Of a DNA stretch of 64,000 nucleotides, positions 1 through 9,615 are shown in pieces (position 1 is the stretch's first letter; every line of letters starts with the position of its first letter). The position numbers and the translations under genes are program-made. The notes below the pieces were generated by a model. The model was not told where the DNA came from. It worked only from the letters and a program-made list of their open reading frames with translations, and made no database searches. Source of the stretch: Bartonella sp. HY038 (GTDB lineage Bacteria > Pseudomonadota > Alphaproteobacteria > Rhizobiales > Rhizobiaceae); the NCBI RefSeq assembly GCF_014117425.1, contig NZ_CP059726.1, positions 136,944 to 200,943 on the forward strand, in the 5' to 3' direction.

Positions 1-449
1 ATTGCGCCTTCAAGATGTAATGCCCATTGGGCAAGCAATGTCGCACAAATGAATGTACCTGCAATCACTGCAAGTGCAACTGGAATAATGCGCCATGAAA
101 TTCTTTTGAACGCTTCTAAATCCTTACCGATGGAAAGCCCTGCATAAGCAAGCACTGGCGTACAAATCGCCAAGAAAGGAACTTGTTTTACATAGGAAGT
201 GATAATTTCGTGATAAGGGAAAATTGGGCTTGATACGAGGATAGCAAACGCAGAGATCCATAAAATGGACGGTAACATGTTAAACAATGGCAATTTTGCA
301 ATGATATAACCGCAAATGCCAACGCCAATAATAATTCCAACACCGGTCAATGAAACTACTATATCAACATCGCTATAGCCAATATAATGGCCAATAACGA
401 TCAATAGCCCGCATAAAATAGTAAGGCAAATAACTTCAAATGTACTCAT
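1..449 (-). CDS. Integral membrane protein, partner of DUF3100 protein (partial)
   Basis: The reading frame begins at an ATG at 447-449 and stays open to the window edge, so about 149 N-terminal residues are seen and the C-terminus is missing. The translation is almost entirely hydrophobic, with roughly four to five membrane segments separated by short polar turns (a GHYIGYSD turn near residue 22, GLSIGKDLEAFKR near residue 112). The start overlaps the stop of the upstream DUF3100 gene by four bases (ATGA), which indicates translational coupling and suggests the two membrane proteins work together. I infer a two-subunit transporter or channel; the substrate is unknown. The gene is sure, the function is not. 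Confidence 0.75.
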   Translation of the reverse strand, partial: MSTFEVICLTILCGLLIVIGHYIGYSDVDIVVSLTGVGIIIGVGICGYIIAKLPLFNMLPSILWISAFAILVSSPIFPYHEIITSYVKQVPFLAICTPVLAYAGLSIGKDLEAFKRISWRIIPVALAVIAGTFICATLLAQWALHLEGA

Positions 450-1255
450 TTTACCGCACCTTCATTGTTATTATTGCGACCAAATAGGCGGTTTAAAAGT
501 TGATAGAATTTTACAGCAAGGGGAAGTGAAATAAATAGTGCAAAATAAATGCCTAAAATACCGGTCATCAAATTGGCAGCTCCTGCATAAGCAAGAATTT
601 GCTCTTTCATTTCTGGATAAAACTCAATGATTGAACCTGATGCAGCAGCAAGCATACTACCAGAGCCAACCCCCGCACCCATTGCCAAAGCATAGGGGTG
701 AAAGATATCAAGGCTAGCAATTGCGCTTGCAAAAATGCCAATCCACACAGCGCCAAAAACGGTACCGCAAATATACATTGCCATAACGCCGCGCCCTTCA
801 GGTGAATTAAGGCCATATTTTTCAGCAATAATAGCAATATTGCCCTCGCGATCAAGCGAATAGGTGGCGCCTATGGCTTCACGGCCCATGCCAAGCGCTA
901 CCGCAATTGGCATACCGATTATGATGGTACCAAAAAAATGACCAAATTCTTGAATGAGTAAGGCAAATTTTGCATTGGCAAGCTCGGGAAGATTGGGGCC
1001 AATACCAAGACCAATAGCGGTAATTAATGGAATAAGTACCACGGTGAGCATTTTGCCCGCATTGTCACCTTCTTTAAAGCTAATAATTTTCCATTTTGGA
1101 AAACTGATAAAGCCAGAAATGATCATGGCAAAAAGCATTGGAAAAAGTACAATAGCAAATTTGCCAATGGAAAATTTCATGGTGCCAATGGTTTCACATA
1201 GCACAACAACCAACAGCGCTATGATATGAAGTTTGACGTTTTTCAAGACAGCCAT
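446..1255 (-). CDS. DUF3100 family membrane protein
   Basis: A 269-residue polytopic protein with about eight hydrophobic segments, glycine-rich stretches (GAGVGSGSMLAAASGS near residues 192-207) and a short polar C-terminus. Its composition and motifs match my recollection of the DUF3100 family, whose function is not established. The gene overlaps the following membrane-protein gene by four bases, so both are probably one operon read leftwards, with a promoter in the 530-base gap to the right. A transporter role is inferred only from topology and pairing. Confidence 0.7.
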   Translation of the reverse strand: MAVLKNVKLHIIALLVVVLCETIGTMKFSIGKFAIVLFPMLFAMIISGFISFPKWKIISFKEGDNAGKMLTVVLIPLITAIGLGIGPNLPELANAKFALLIQEFGHFFGTIIIGMPIAVALGMGREAIGATYSLDREGNIAIIAEKYGLNSPEGRGVMAMYICGTVFGAVWIGIFASAIASLDIFHPYALAMGAGVGSGSMLAAASGSIIEFYPEMKEQILAYAGAANLMTGILGIYFALFISLPLAVKFYQLLNRLFGRNNNNEGAVK

Positions 1256-1788
1256 AGACTTCCCCTATTTAAAAAGATTCTTAATACATTCTTTTGAATA
1301 AGCGCAGACCAATATTCAACACAAAAATGTCATATTTCTTTTTAAAAGGTTAATTTCTACAATCAATGTGGTTTTTTTGCCTCGTCATGCTCTAAAACAG
1401 TGGTTATTTTGGTAAGCTAAAGCTAAAATTTAGTAGTTAATGCTAAAAGTTGCGCTAGCACTTAGATTTTCATTACAAATTTTTATGGTCCTGTAACATT
1501 GTTCTAAAGTTTAGACTCTAATCAAGATTTGCGTCTTTCAATGGCATGCAATTTTTAAGCTCATACGTCTTATTGATATAATTAGCCACCAAGTGATTAA
1601 TGATGATAAGGTCATTTACCAGTCCTTCGGCACAAGTTCACAATCATCTAATATGAGTTTTAGCCCAATCAATTATTGAAACGATAACGCCGGGGAATCG
1701 GCTTTCGCATAAGAGCTAAAAAGGCTATTATAAAAATAGGAACTCGCAAAGGCACAATGAGGCTAAAATAATATTCATAGGTTTTAGA
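1256..1788. other. Intergenic region with probable divergent promoters
   Basis: This AT-rich stretch of about 530 bases separates the leftward DUF3100 operon from the rightward hypothetical gene at 1789. I see no convincing open reading frame with a ribosome binding site, no tRNA-like structure and no strong terminator. It presumably holds the two divergent promoters, but no box pair stands out. Confidence 0.4.
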
Positions 1789-2106
1789 ATGAATGACTTA
1801 ATATTATTAAGTACTTATAAATTACTAAAAGACACATTTGGCGATGAACTACCAGAAAAATATTATGAAGCAGTCATAGTTTTAATGTCTGAGGGGTTAT
1901 GCCATGAAAATCTTATTAAAGCGGTTGGATCTTTTAAAAATATAGGACAAGATCGGGTGGACTGCGATTATCCTAAATTTTTAGCAAAAGAAAACATGCA
2001 AAAAATCCAACAAACCGATGAATATCATGAAGCTTTTACCAAACTTCGGGATAATGGATTTTTTGAATGGCTAGAAGAGCCAGATTTCCATGTCAGCGAT
2101 CAATAA
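1789..2106 (+). CDS. Hypothetical protein
   Basis: A 105-residue, acidic, soluble-looking protein without signal peptide or membrane segment. Codon use resembles that of neighbours, and the helical, charged composition (for example YPKFLAKENMQKIQQTDEY near residues 63-81) argues for a real globular protein. No clear Shine-Dalgarno sequence is seen before the ATG, which lowers confidence a little. I do not recognise a family. It stands alone between the DUF3100 pair and the Sel1-repeat genes. Confidence 0.5.
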   Translation: MNDLILLSTYKLLKDTFGDELPEKYYEAVIVLMSEGLCHENLIKAVGSFKNIGQDRVDCDYPKFLAKENMQKIQQTDEYHEAFTKLRDNGFFEWLEEPDFHVSDQ

Positions 2107-2222
2107 CCATGTTTTAATTACAATCAATTTGGGTGCAAATAGACTTTTTTACTTCAGCCTCAATTAGCTTTAGCCGTTGTTAAATCCATACCGCACCCGT
2201 AAAGCATATATAGCTGATAATG

Positions 2223-3398
2223 CTACAGAGTTTTTAGCGCCTCTTCAGCGTCCTTATAGCCTTGTGCTGCCGATAAGCGATACCATTTTTCAGCTTCCGC
2301 CAAATTTTTACCTACAGCTTCGCCAATTTGATATAATTCACCTAGATTATATTGCGATGCGGGTTCGCCTTGCTCTGCGGCTAAACGGTACCATTTTTCT
2401 GCTTCAATAATGTTTTTAGCAATACCATCGCCAACGCCATATAAATAACCTAGATTTGCCTGAGCTCGAACATTGCCTTGCTCCGCAGAAAGGCGGTACC
2501 ATTTGGCAGCTTCCACTTTATCTTCTGCAACACCTTCGGCATAATCATACATATAAGCAACATTATGTTGGGCTTCTTCATGCCCTTGTTCACCAGCTAA
2601 TCGAAACCATTTAATCGCTTCCAATTTATCTTCATCAACGCCATTGCCTAAATCATAAAAACAACCAAGACTAAATTGTGCTTCCACATCGCCTTGATCT
2701 GCGGCAAGGCGACACCATTTCAGTGCTTCTTGTAAATTATAGTCAACACCAACGCCTGAAACATAAAGTTTAACCAAATAAGACTGGGCAGCAGCTTCCC
2801 CTTGTTCAGCGGCACGTAAAAACCAAAATGCTGCTTGCGCACTGTCTTGCTTTAAGCCAATTCCCTCTTCATAAAGGCTACCAAGCACAAATTCTGCCTC
2901 GGCAAAGCCCTGCTCTGCAGCAAGGCGCACCAATTTTACCGCCTCTTTTTCATTATAGGCAACACCTTCACCTTTTAAATATAAACGCGCAAGATAGAGC
3001 TGTGCATTGGGAAAATTTTTTGCAGCCACCAATTTATAAAGCCTAGCCGCTTCTGCCTTATCCTCATCAACCCCTAAGCCCATTTCATAAAGCAAAGCCA
3101 AGTCAAATTGGGCATAGGCATAATCTTGATCGCTAGCAAGCTGATATAAGCGTGCGGCTTCAACATAATTTTGCGGCACAAGATCCCCATATTGGTATAA
3201 TGAGGCCAAATTATATTGTGCAAGTACGTAGCCATTATCAGCGGCAAGATGCAACCACTTGACTGCCTCTTCAATATTAACCGCAACACCCTCACCGCTA
3301 TAGAAAATATAACCAAGCTGATATTGTGCTTCTGCATCGCCCTTTTCCGCTAAGTTGCGTAAAGCAGTTATATTCGCGTCATTAGAAAGCGAACCCAT
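2223..3398 (-). CDS. Sel1-like repeat protein (about ten repeats)
   Basis: A 391-residue protein made almost wholly of about ten 36-residue Sel1-like repeats, each following the pattern A-Q-x-x-L-G-x-x-Y-x-x-G-x-G-V then E-A-x-K-W-Y-R-L-A-A-E-Q-G. There is no signal peptide, so it is probably cytoplasmic. Sel1 repeats are alpha/alpha solenoids of the TPR type that act as protein-binding scaffolds; some alphaproteobacterial members act in signalling or host interaction. The ATG is preceded by GGGGA at good spacing. Its nearest relative in the window is the frameshifted gene just downstream on the same strand, which shares the N-terminal MGS-x-SNDANI start, so the pair is a tandem duplication. 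The binding partner is unknown. Confidence 0.9.
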   Translation of the reverse strand: MGSLSNDANITALRNLAEKGDAEAQYQLGYIFYSGEGVAVNIEEAVKWLHLAADNGYVLAQYNLASLYQYGDLVPQNYVEAARLYQLASDQDYAYAQFDLALLYEMGLGVDEDKAEAARLYKLVAAKNFPNAQLYLARLYLKGEGVAYNEKEAVKLVRLAAEQGFAEAEFVLGSLYEEGIGLKQDSAQAAFWFLRAAEQGEAAAQSYLVKLYVSGVGVDYNLQEALKWCRLAADQGDVEAQFSLGCFYDLGNGVDEDKLEAIKWFRLAGEQGHEEAQHNVAYMYDYAEGVAEDKVEAAKWYRLSAEQGNVRAQANLGYLYGVGDGIAKNIIEAEKWYRLAAEQGEPASQYNLGELYQIGEAVGKNLAEAEKWYRLSAAQGYKDAEEALKTL

Positions 3399-3512
3399 TA
3401 AATCATCCCCTGCATTTTTTAACCTTGTACCTTTACATCAGCATCTATTCTGAATCTAATGTTACATATCCTTGTAAATAAGATACCCTTACCCCCGCTC
3501 ATAGCGTGATCG

Positions 3513-4687
3513 TTAAAGGGCTTTTAATGCCTTTTCAGCCTCGCTGTCGCCGTACTCTGCCGCTAAGCGGTACCAGTGGGCGGCTTTTTCCTTATCTTGC
3601 TCTACGCCATCACCATTTTGATATAATTCAGCTAAATTAAATTGCGCGTCACCATCACCTTGCTCCGCCGCTAAGCTATACCATTTAGCTGCTTGCGCCT
3701 TGTCTTGAGGCAAACCTTCGCCCTCACTATACATGTAGCCTAAATTAAATTGCGCGACAGGATGTCCTTGCTGTGCCGCCAATAAATACCATTTAGCCGC
3801 TTGCGCCTTGTCTTCTTCAACGCCATCGCCATTATCATAAAGGGATGCAAGAACAAATTGCCCTTCTTCATCGCCTTGCTCTGCGGCAAGACGCGCCCAT
3901 TTTGCCGCTTCCATCAAATCTTTCTCAACATTTTCGCCTTCAAGATACATTTTAGAAATAGCTAATTGAGCAGCTGAATTTCCGGTCTCTGCTGCCAAAC
4001 GATACCATTTTTCAGCCTCTTGCATATCCTCGTCAATGCCCAAGCCATGTTCATAAATATAGGCTAAATTATATTGGGCAAATTCATAACCTTGTTCGGC
4101 TGCAAGCTGGTATAATCTTAAAGCATCTTGGTTGTCTTTGGTTGCTAACGCTCCACTATGATAAAGCGCTGCCAAATTAAATTGCGCAACAACATCGCCT
4201 TGCTCGGCAGCAAGACTATACCATTTTTCAGCTTCATTATTATCTTGGGTGACACCATCGCCATCAGCATACATCACACCCAAATCGCATTGAGCCTCTG
4301 CATAGCCTTGCTCTGCGGCAAGAGTAAGCATTTTACCGCCTCTTGCTTATCTTGCTCAACCCCTTTACCGGTATCATAAAAACTACCAAGTATAAATTGC
4401 GCTTCGGCTAGACCTTGTTCGGCCGCAAGCTGCAACCATTTTACAGATTGCTGCAAATCATAGGCAACGCCTTCGCCTTCAAAATACATTTTGGCAAGGT
4501 TTAACTGTGCATTCATCTCGCCTTCCGCTGCGGCAAGTTTAAACCATTTAGCAGCTTCTACCTTATCTTGCGCAACGCCGTGGCCTTCGTCATAAATGAC
4601 CGCCAAATTATTTTGCGCGCTTGCATCGCCATTTTCGGCCTCACTGCGAAGAGCTGCGATATTTGCGTCATTTGAAGCTGAACCCAT
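3513..4687 (-). pseudogene. Sel1-like repeat gene broken by a one-base frameshift
   Basis: Two overlapping frames together encode one Sel1-repeat protein. The first (from ATG at 4687, preceded by AAGGA) runs through about four repeats. Near 4330 it loses register exactly inside a repeat: where the family has Val-Lys-Trp-Leu, the DNA reads GTAAAATGCTTAC, one G short of GTAAAATGGCTTAC. The other frame then carries the remaining repeats to the stop at 3513. Restoring one base would give a protein of about 390 residues, the same size as the intact paralogue at 2223-3398. Either the gene is inactivated, or this is a sequencing error, or the shift is phase-variable. There is no long homopolymer at the site, so slippage is not an obvious cause. 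Confidence 0.85.
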
Positions 4688-4801
4688 CAGATAAATCCTT
4701 GTATTTTTAAATTGTTTAAATCTCGGCATTTTTAAAACGCAAGTGTTTTGACCATAGAGTAGTTTTGCGACACTGTGAAGCTATACGCATTAAAAACATA
4801 C

Positions 4802-4841
4802 AAAAAGAGCATCTTCGCCATGAAGCGAAAATGCTCTTTTT
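4802..4841 (-). terminator. Rho-independent terminator after the alcohol dehydrogenase gene
   Basis: AAAAAGAGCAT pairs with ATGCTCTTTTT over eleven bases, extended inward by TTCGC/GCGAA, with a short loop. Read leftwards the stem ends in a T run, and it lies about 15 bases beyond the stop of the alcohol dehydrogenase gene. The symmetrical A and T tracts may let it work in both directions. Confidence 0.8.
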
Positions 4842-4856
4842 TCTTTTTTAATGACC

Positions 4857-5936
4857 TTAAGCGGCGGTTTTAATCGCGATTTTCATCACGCCATCAGCTT
4901 GATGAGCAAAAAGCTCATAGGCTTTTTCAATATCATCAAGGCTATAGCTATGGGTTACCAATGGCTTTAGATCAATTTCGCCATTTTCAAGCACGCTCAT
5001 CAAACGGCGCATCCGTTCCTTGCCGCCGGGGCAAAGACCACTAACAATGTCAATATCGCCCAAGCCTGCTCGGTAGCCGGCAAGCGGAATTTTTAAATCA
5101 TCCGAGTAAACGCCAAGGCTTGATAATTTACCACCAGGGCGCAAAACATTAAGGCAAGATTCAAAGGTTGATTGCAAACCTAAAGCCTCAATCGAAACAT
5201 CAACGCCGCGCCCATCGGTAATGCGCATGATTTCTTCTACCGCATTACAAGCTTTAAAATCCACCACATGGGTTGCACCTAGTTGTTTGGCCATTGCCAT
5301 GCGGGTTGGTACTGTATCAACGCCAATAATCGTTGTTGCACCGCAAAGTTTAGCGCCAGCCACAGCACAAAGTCCAATTGGGCCAAGTGCCCAAACCACC
5401 ACCATATCGCCAATTTTAACGCCGCCGCGCTCTGCCCCAGAAAAGCCGGTTGACATAATATCAGGGCACATCAACACTTGTTCATCGCTTAGCTTGTCGG
5501 GAATAGCGCATAAATTAGCGGCTGCATTATTTACCCGCAAGAATTCAGCTTGTGCGCCATCAATCGTATTGCCAAATTTCCAGCCACCCATTGCTTGAAA
5601 GCCATGCTTTGTGCCCGGGCCATCTTGCGAACTACAACCACACATACAGGCATTGGATATGCCACTTGGCGTAATAGCGCCTGCAATAACCCGTTGCCCT
5701 TCTTTAAATCCTTTGACCTCGCTGCCTAGTTTTTCAATAATGCCAACCGGCTCATGGCCAATGGTTAGGCCTTTAGCAACGGGATATTCCCCTTTAAGAA
5801 TATGAATATCAGTTCCGCAAATAGTTGTTGTGGTGATGCGAATAAGCGCATCTTGCGGGCCAATATCTGGAATTGGCTTTTCATCAAGAACAATACGGTT
5901 CTTTTCAACAAAAATTGCTGCTTTCATTTTAGCCAT
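4857..5936 (-). CDS. Zinc-dependent alcohol dehydrogenase (secondary-alcohol type)
   Basis: A 359-residue medium-chain dehydrogenase. Catalytic zinc ligands are visible as C40 (in TICGTD), H61 (in GHEP) and the aspartate of CPDIMSTGF, the Cys/His/Asp pattern of the Thermoanaerobacter/Clostridium secondary alcohol dehydrogenases. The Rossmann motif is ALGPIGL and the second strand ends in GVDT; the aspartate there favours NAD over NADP. It would oxidise an alcohol or reduce an aldehyde or ketone in the cytoplasm; the substrate cannot be read from sequence. It stands as a single transcription unit ending in the terminator at 4802-4841. Confidence 0.85.
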   Translation of the reverse strand: MAKMKAAIFVEKNRIVLDEKPIPDIGPQDALIRITTTTICGTDIHILKGEYPVAKGLTIGHEPVGIIEKLGSEVKGFKEGQRVIAGAITPSGISNACMCGCSSQDGPGTKHGFQAMGGWKFGNTIDGAQAEFLRVNNAAANLCAIPDKLSDEQVLMCPDIMSTGFSGAERGGVKIGDMVVVWALGPIGLCAVAGAKLCGATTIIGVDTVPTRMAMAKQLGATHVVDFKACNAVEEIMRITDGRGVDVSIEALGLQSTFESCLNVLRPGGKLSSLGVYSDDLKIPLAGYRAGLGDIDIVSGLCPGGKERMRRLMSVLENGEIDLKPLVTHSYSLDDIEKAYELFAHQADGVMKIAIKTAA

Positions 5937-6080
5937 GTTTATCGCCTCGAAAATTATGCCTTATCGGCCACAACGAATTTTAGGGACTTTTAACCCACCT
6001 TAATCATAGCATAATCCCTATTCTTCGATTATGGCATTGCTTGCGTTTTATTGCCGCAGGATTGATTTTATGGCAAAATT

Positions 6081-7499
6081 TTATCCAATCTGCTCCAATG
6101 TATAGGGTAAAACATCACGCAAATCATGATTAATGTTTAAACGATGCTTTAAGGGTGGTACGGCACGGTTGGCGCATTTTGTACGCGCACAAATGCGGCA
6201 AGAAATACCGATAGCTTCATAAGCTGCCCCATTGCCAAGATCCAAGTCATCGCAATAGACAAAGCTTTTAGCATTGGAAATTTCGCAACCAAAAGCCAAA
6301 GCATAATGGGGGTGTGTGCTGCGATAGCCACCATTGCCCTTTACCACTTGCACTGCAAGGCAAAGGTAGCGCACGCCATCTGGCGTTTCAGCCAATTGGC
6401 GGATAATACTACCCGGCGTTTCAAAAGCTTGGTGGGCATTCCATACTGGACAGGCCGAACCAAAGCGGGCAAATTGCAATTTAGCCGCACTATGGCGTTT
6501 GGTAATATTGCCGGCACGGTCAACACGGGCAAAAAAGATTGGTACACCTTTTGAGCCAGGGCGTTGCAAAGTCGATAAGCGGTGACAAACTTGCTCTAAT
6601 GAAACACCAAAACGCGCGGCCAATAATTCAATATCATGGCGTAATAATTCAGCCGTGCGCAAAAATGGCATATAAGGCAACACCAAAGCACCTGCAAAAT
6701 AATTATGCAGCCCAATGCGGCAAATTTCCTCAGCTTCATGCGATTTAAAATTGGCCTTATTGATAATTTCTTCACAAAGATCATCGGTTTCAAATTGCGC
6801 TAATTGTACAGCAAGTTGAAAAATACGGGTTTGCAAGGGTGCATAAGGGTTAAGGGTTAGGGTTTTGCTCATCGCGTCAAAACGCCGCACAGTAGTGTCG
6901 TCAAGGCTACCCCAACGAACCAATATTTGATATTTTTCTTCCAAAATGCGGATTAAAGCAGCGTGATTATCATTTTCACCAATGCCGATAGAAGCAGCCA
7001 AATGTTCAGCTGTCTTATCAAGGCTATCAATATAATTATCGACAAAATGGAAAAAATCGCGCACTTCTTCATAAGGCGAAACTTCGCTAAGCCCGCTAGT
7101 TTGCAAGCGATCATCACTGCTTGCCAATTGTTCCGATGCTAGCCGATAGGCTTGGTGACAAGAAATCAACGCACGGGCAAGACTGGGGGCATTTTGAGCA
7201 ATAAGCCGCAATTCCTGGAGGCTCGCACGGTTATTTTCAAACAGTGGATCGCTTAATGTGTCACTTAACGCTGAAAGCAAACGGTCATCTTCACCAGAGG
7301 AAAGGCTTGCTATATCAATGTGAAATTTTTCAGCTAGCGATAATAATACAGCCGCAGAAACTGGTCTTTGATTATTCTCTATCTGGTTGAGATAAGAGGT
7401 TGATATGCCAATGCGCTCAGCAAATTGCATCTGGGTATTTTGATGCTCTTCACGCAATTTGCGCACTTTGCGCCCAATATATAATTTACCAATAGCCAT
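6081..7499 (-). CDS. pccR: Short-chain fatty acyl-CoA regulator, PccR/ScfR type
   Basis: A 472-residue regulator: an N-terminal XRE-type helix-turn-helix (about residues 8-60, with ERIGISTSYLNQIE), a middle IrrE-like region and a C-terminal DUF2083-type region with a cysteine cluster (ISCRICARTKC). This architecture is that of the ScfR family; Rhodobacter PccR activates propionyl-CoA carboxylase genes in response to short acyl-CoA. I chose the ATG at 7499 because an upstream TTG at 7532 would place its codons inside the operator-like repeats at 7512-7533. The gene diverges from pccBA-mcm-mce, so it most likely controls that operon and itself. Confidence 0.85.
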   Translation of the reverse strand: MAIGKLYIGRKVRKLREEHQNTQMQFAERIGISTSYLNQIENNQRPVSAAVLLSLAEKFHIDIASLSSGEDDRLLSALSDTLSDPLFENNRASLQELRLIAQNAPSLARALISCHQAYRLASEQLASSDDRLQTSGLSEVSPYEEVRDFFHFVDNYIDSLDKTAEHLAASIGIGENDNHAALIRILEEKYQILVRWGSLDDTTVRRFDAMSKTLTLNPYAPLQTRIFQLAVQLAQFETDDLCEEIINKANFKSHEAEEICRIGLHNYFAGALVLPYMPFLRTAELLRHDIELLAARFGVSLEQVCHRLSTLQRPGSKGVPIFFARVDRAGNITKRHSAAKLQFARFGSACPVWNAHQAFETPGSIIRQLAETPDGVRYLCLAVQVVKGNGGYRSTHPHYALAFGCEISNAKSFVYCDDLDLGNGAAYEAIGISCRICARTKCANRAVPPLKHRLNINHDLRDVLPYTLEQIG

Positions 7500-7511
7500 G
7501 ATTTTCACAAT

Positions 7512-7533
7512 TTTGCAATTTACAATTTGCATT
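7512..7533. promoter_or_regulatory. Candidate PccR operator
   Basis: Two half-sites, TTTGCAAT and TTTGCATT, are separated by six bases directly upstream of pccR. They resemble the pair of TTTGCAAA units reported for Rhodobacter PccR, which I recall as four bases apart, so the spacing here differs by two. A further TGCATTTGCA lies at about 7545-7554. The position suggests autoregulation. Confidence 0.45.
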
Positions 7534-8011
7534 TTTATAACTTATGCATTTGCACACAATCAAGCTTTATTATTTATAAAAATCTGTTACCTTGATTCTT
7601 AAGCGAATATGGCTGAGAGTCTGATTGCAAACAAAGTCGTTGTCAGATTTGCCATTTTAAAAGGTTACGTTTGGCCGGGGAGGCACGAGGGTTGGTATGC
7701 TTATGGTGAGTTAACGAGTGCTATTGGTTTAGGGAGAATAGGCCAAATGCGCATTGTTACACGAAGAAGCATCGTCATTAATGATAGGCATACCACCCCT
7801 TTTGATTTTAACTTTACACTATAAACTACTGTATTCATTATTGAATTAAGCTAAATTACTCAATGTAATTTTAGCCATTGCACACTTAACTTTGTTAGTT
7901 GGGATATTTAAAGACGTTTAGGCCGAAACCAGAGCCAACGTATAAGGCAATTATATTATTTAGCCGACTAATTATTTTTGACGTAAAAATATTAACGGGA
8001 TTGGAGTTATA
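7534..8011. other. pccR/pccB divergent intergenic region
   Basis: About 480 bases between the divergent regulator and carboxylase operon. It contains a lone TTGCAAAC at 7625-7632 that could be a weaker PccR half-site. A 71-codon open frame at 7609-7824 has no ribosome binding site or recognisable composition, and I do not accept it as a gene. The pcc promoter presumably lies in the last 200 bases. Confidence 0.4.
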
Positions 8012-9544
8012 ATGCGGGCAATCTTGCAACAATTGGAAGAGCGGCGTGAAAATGCGCGCCAAGGCGGCGGAGAGCGGCGCATAAGGTCACAACATGAAAA
8101 GGGTAAATTAACCGCCCGCGAGCGGCTTGACGTTTTGCTTGATGCCAATTCCTTTGAAGAATATGACATGTTTGTTAGCCATCGCTGCACAGATTTTGGT
8201 ATGGAGCAGCAAAAATTTGCAGGTGACGGCGTTGTAACCGGTTGGGGCACCATTAATGGTCGGCAAGTTTATGTTTTTTCGCAGGATTTTACCGTTTTAG
8301 GCGGATCACTTTCTGAAACCCATGCACAAAAAATATGCAAAATTATGGATATGGCGGCACGCAATGGTGCACCTGTCATTGGTCTTAATGATTCAGGCGG
8401 GGCGCGTATTCAAGAAGGTGTCGCATCTCTTGCAGGTTATGCGGAAGTATTTCGCCGCAATGTTGAAGCCTCTGGCGTTGTGCCGCAAATCTCGGTGATT
8501 ATGGGGCCATGTGCCGGCGGCGCGGTTTATTCACCGGCAATGACTGATTTCATCTTCATGGTGCGGGACTCGTCCTATATGTTTGTGACCGGCCCTGATG
8601 TGGTTAAAACCGTCACCAATGAAATTGTCAGCGCCGAAGAACTAGGCGGTGCCGCCACCCATACGCAAAAATCATCGGTTGCCGATGGTGCTTTTGAAAA
8701 TGATATTGAAGCCCTTGAAAATATCCGCCTACTTTTTGATTATTTGCCTTTAAACAGCCAAGAAAAGCCACCTGTGCGGCCATTTTTTGATGATCCTCAA
8801 CGCCTTGATATGAAGCTTGATACGCTTATTCCGGATTCTTCGACCAAGCCATATGATATGAAAGAGCTTATCCAAACCATTGCTGATGAGGGTAGTTTTT
8901 TTGAAGTGAAAGCAGATTTTGCCAAAAACCTTATCACGGGCTTTATTCGCATTGAGGGGCGCAGCATTGGCGTTGTCGCCAATCAACCCATGGTGCTTGC
9001 CGGCTGTCTTGATATTGATACGGCGCGAAAGGGTGCGCGTTTTGTGCGCTTTTGCGATGCTTTTAATATTCCTATTTTAACCCTTGTTGATGTACCGGGC
9101 TTTTTGCCAGGAACGGCGCAGGAATATAATGGCGTTATTATACATGGTGCAAAATTGCTTTTTGCCTATTCGCAAGCAAGTGTGCCCATGGTGACAGTCA
9201 TTACCCGTAAAGCCTATGGCGGTGCTTATGATGTGATGGCATCCAAACACATTGGCGCCGACGTTAATTATGCATGGCCAACGGCAGAAATTGCAGTGAT
9301 GGGTGCCAAGGGGGCAACGGAAATTCTTTACCGCTCCGACCTTGGCAATGAGGAAAAAATTGCAGCCCATACTGCAGAATATGAAAGCCGTTTTGCCAAC
9401 CCCTTTGTAGCGGCGGAACGCGGCTTTATTGATGAAGTGATTATGCCCCATTCAACCCGCAAGCGCGTTGCGCGTGCTTTTGCAGCGCTGCGCAATAAAA
9501 AGGTTGAGAGCCGTAAGCGCAAGCATGACACCATTCCGCTTTAG
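8012..9544 (+). CDS. pccB: Propionyl-CoA carboxylase beta subunit (carboxyltransferase)
   Basis: A 510-residue carboxyltransferase with the expected two crotonase-fold halves: the N-terminal half carries [13 protein letters not shown], and the C-terminal half [13 protein letters not shown] followed by the GGAYDVM stretch. It transfers the carboxyl group from carboxybiotin to propionyl-CoA, giving (S)-methylmalonyl-CoA. The ATG is preceded by GGAG at good spacing. It is the first gene of pccB-pccA-mcm-mce and has the usual family length. Acetyl-CoA specificity is less likely given the mutase and epimerase in the same operon. Confidence 0.95.
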   Translation: MRAILQQLEERRENARQGGGERRIRSQHEKGKLTARERLDVLLDANSFEEYDMFVSHRCTDFGMEQQKFAGDGVVTGWGTINGRQVYVFSQDFTVLGGSLSETHAQKICKIMDMAARNGAPVIGLNDSGGARIQEGVASLAGYAEVFRRNVEASGVVPQISVIMGPCAGGAVYSPAMTDFIFMVRDSSYMFVTGPDVVKTVTNEIVSAEELGGAATHTQKSSVADGAFENDIEALENIRLLFDYLPLNSQEKPPVRPFFDDPQRLDMKLDTLIPDSSTKPYDMKELIQTIADEGSFFEVKADFAKNLITGFIRIEGRSIGVVANQPMVLAGCLDIDTARKGARFVRFCDAFNIPILTLVDVPGFLPGTAQEYNGVIIHGAKLLFAYSQASVPMVTVITRKAYGGAYDVMASKHIGADVNYAWPTAEIAVMGAKGATEILYRSDLGNEEKIAAHTAEYESRFANPFVAAERGFIDEVIMPHSTRKRVARAFAALRNKKVESRKRKHDTIPL

Positions 9545-9615
9545 AGCACGTCACTTCATTGTTGAGATAATATCGTGTTTTTATTTTTTACTTTGTCGCA
9601 TTGTCCGAGGCAAAA

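Noticed and set aside
7609..7824. A 71-codon open frame between pccR and pccB
   Set aside because: No ribosome binding site, no recognisable composition, and it lies in the expected promoter region of the divergent genes.
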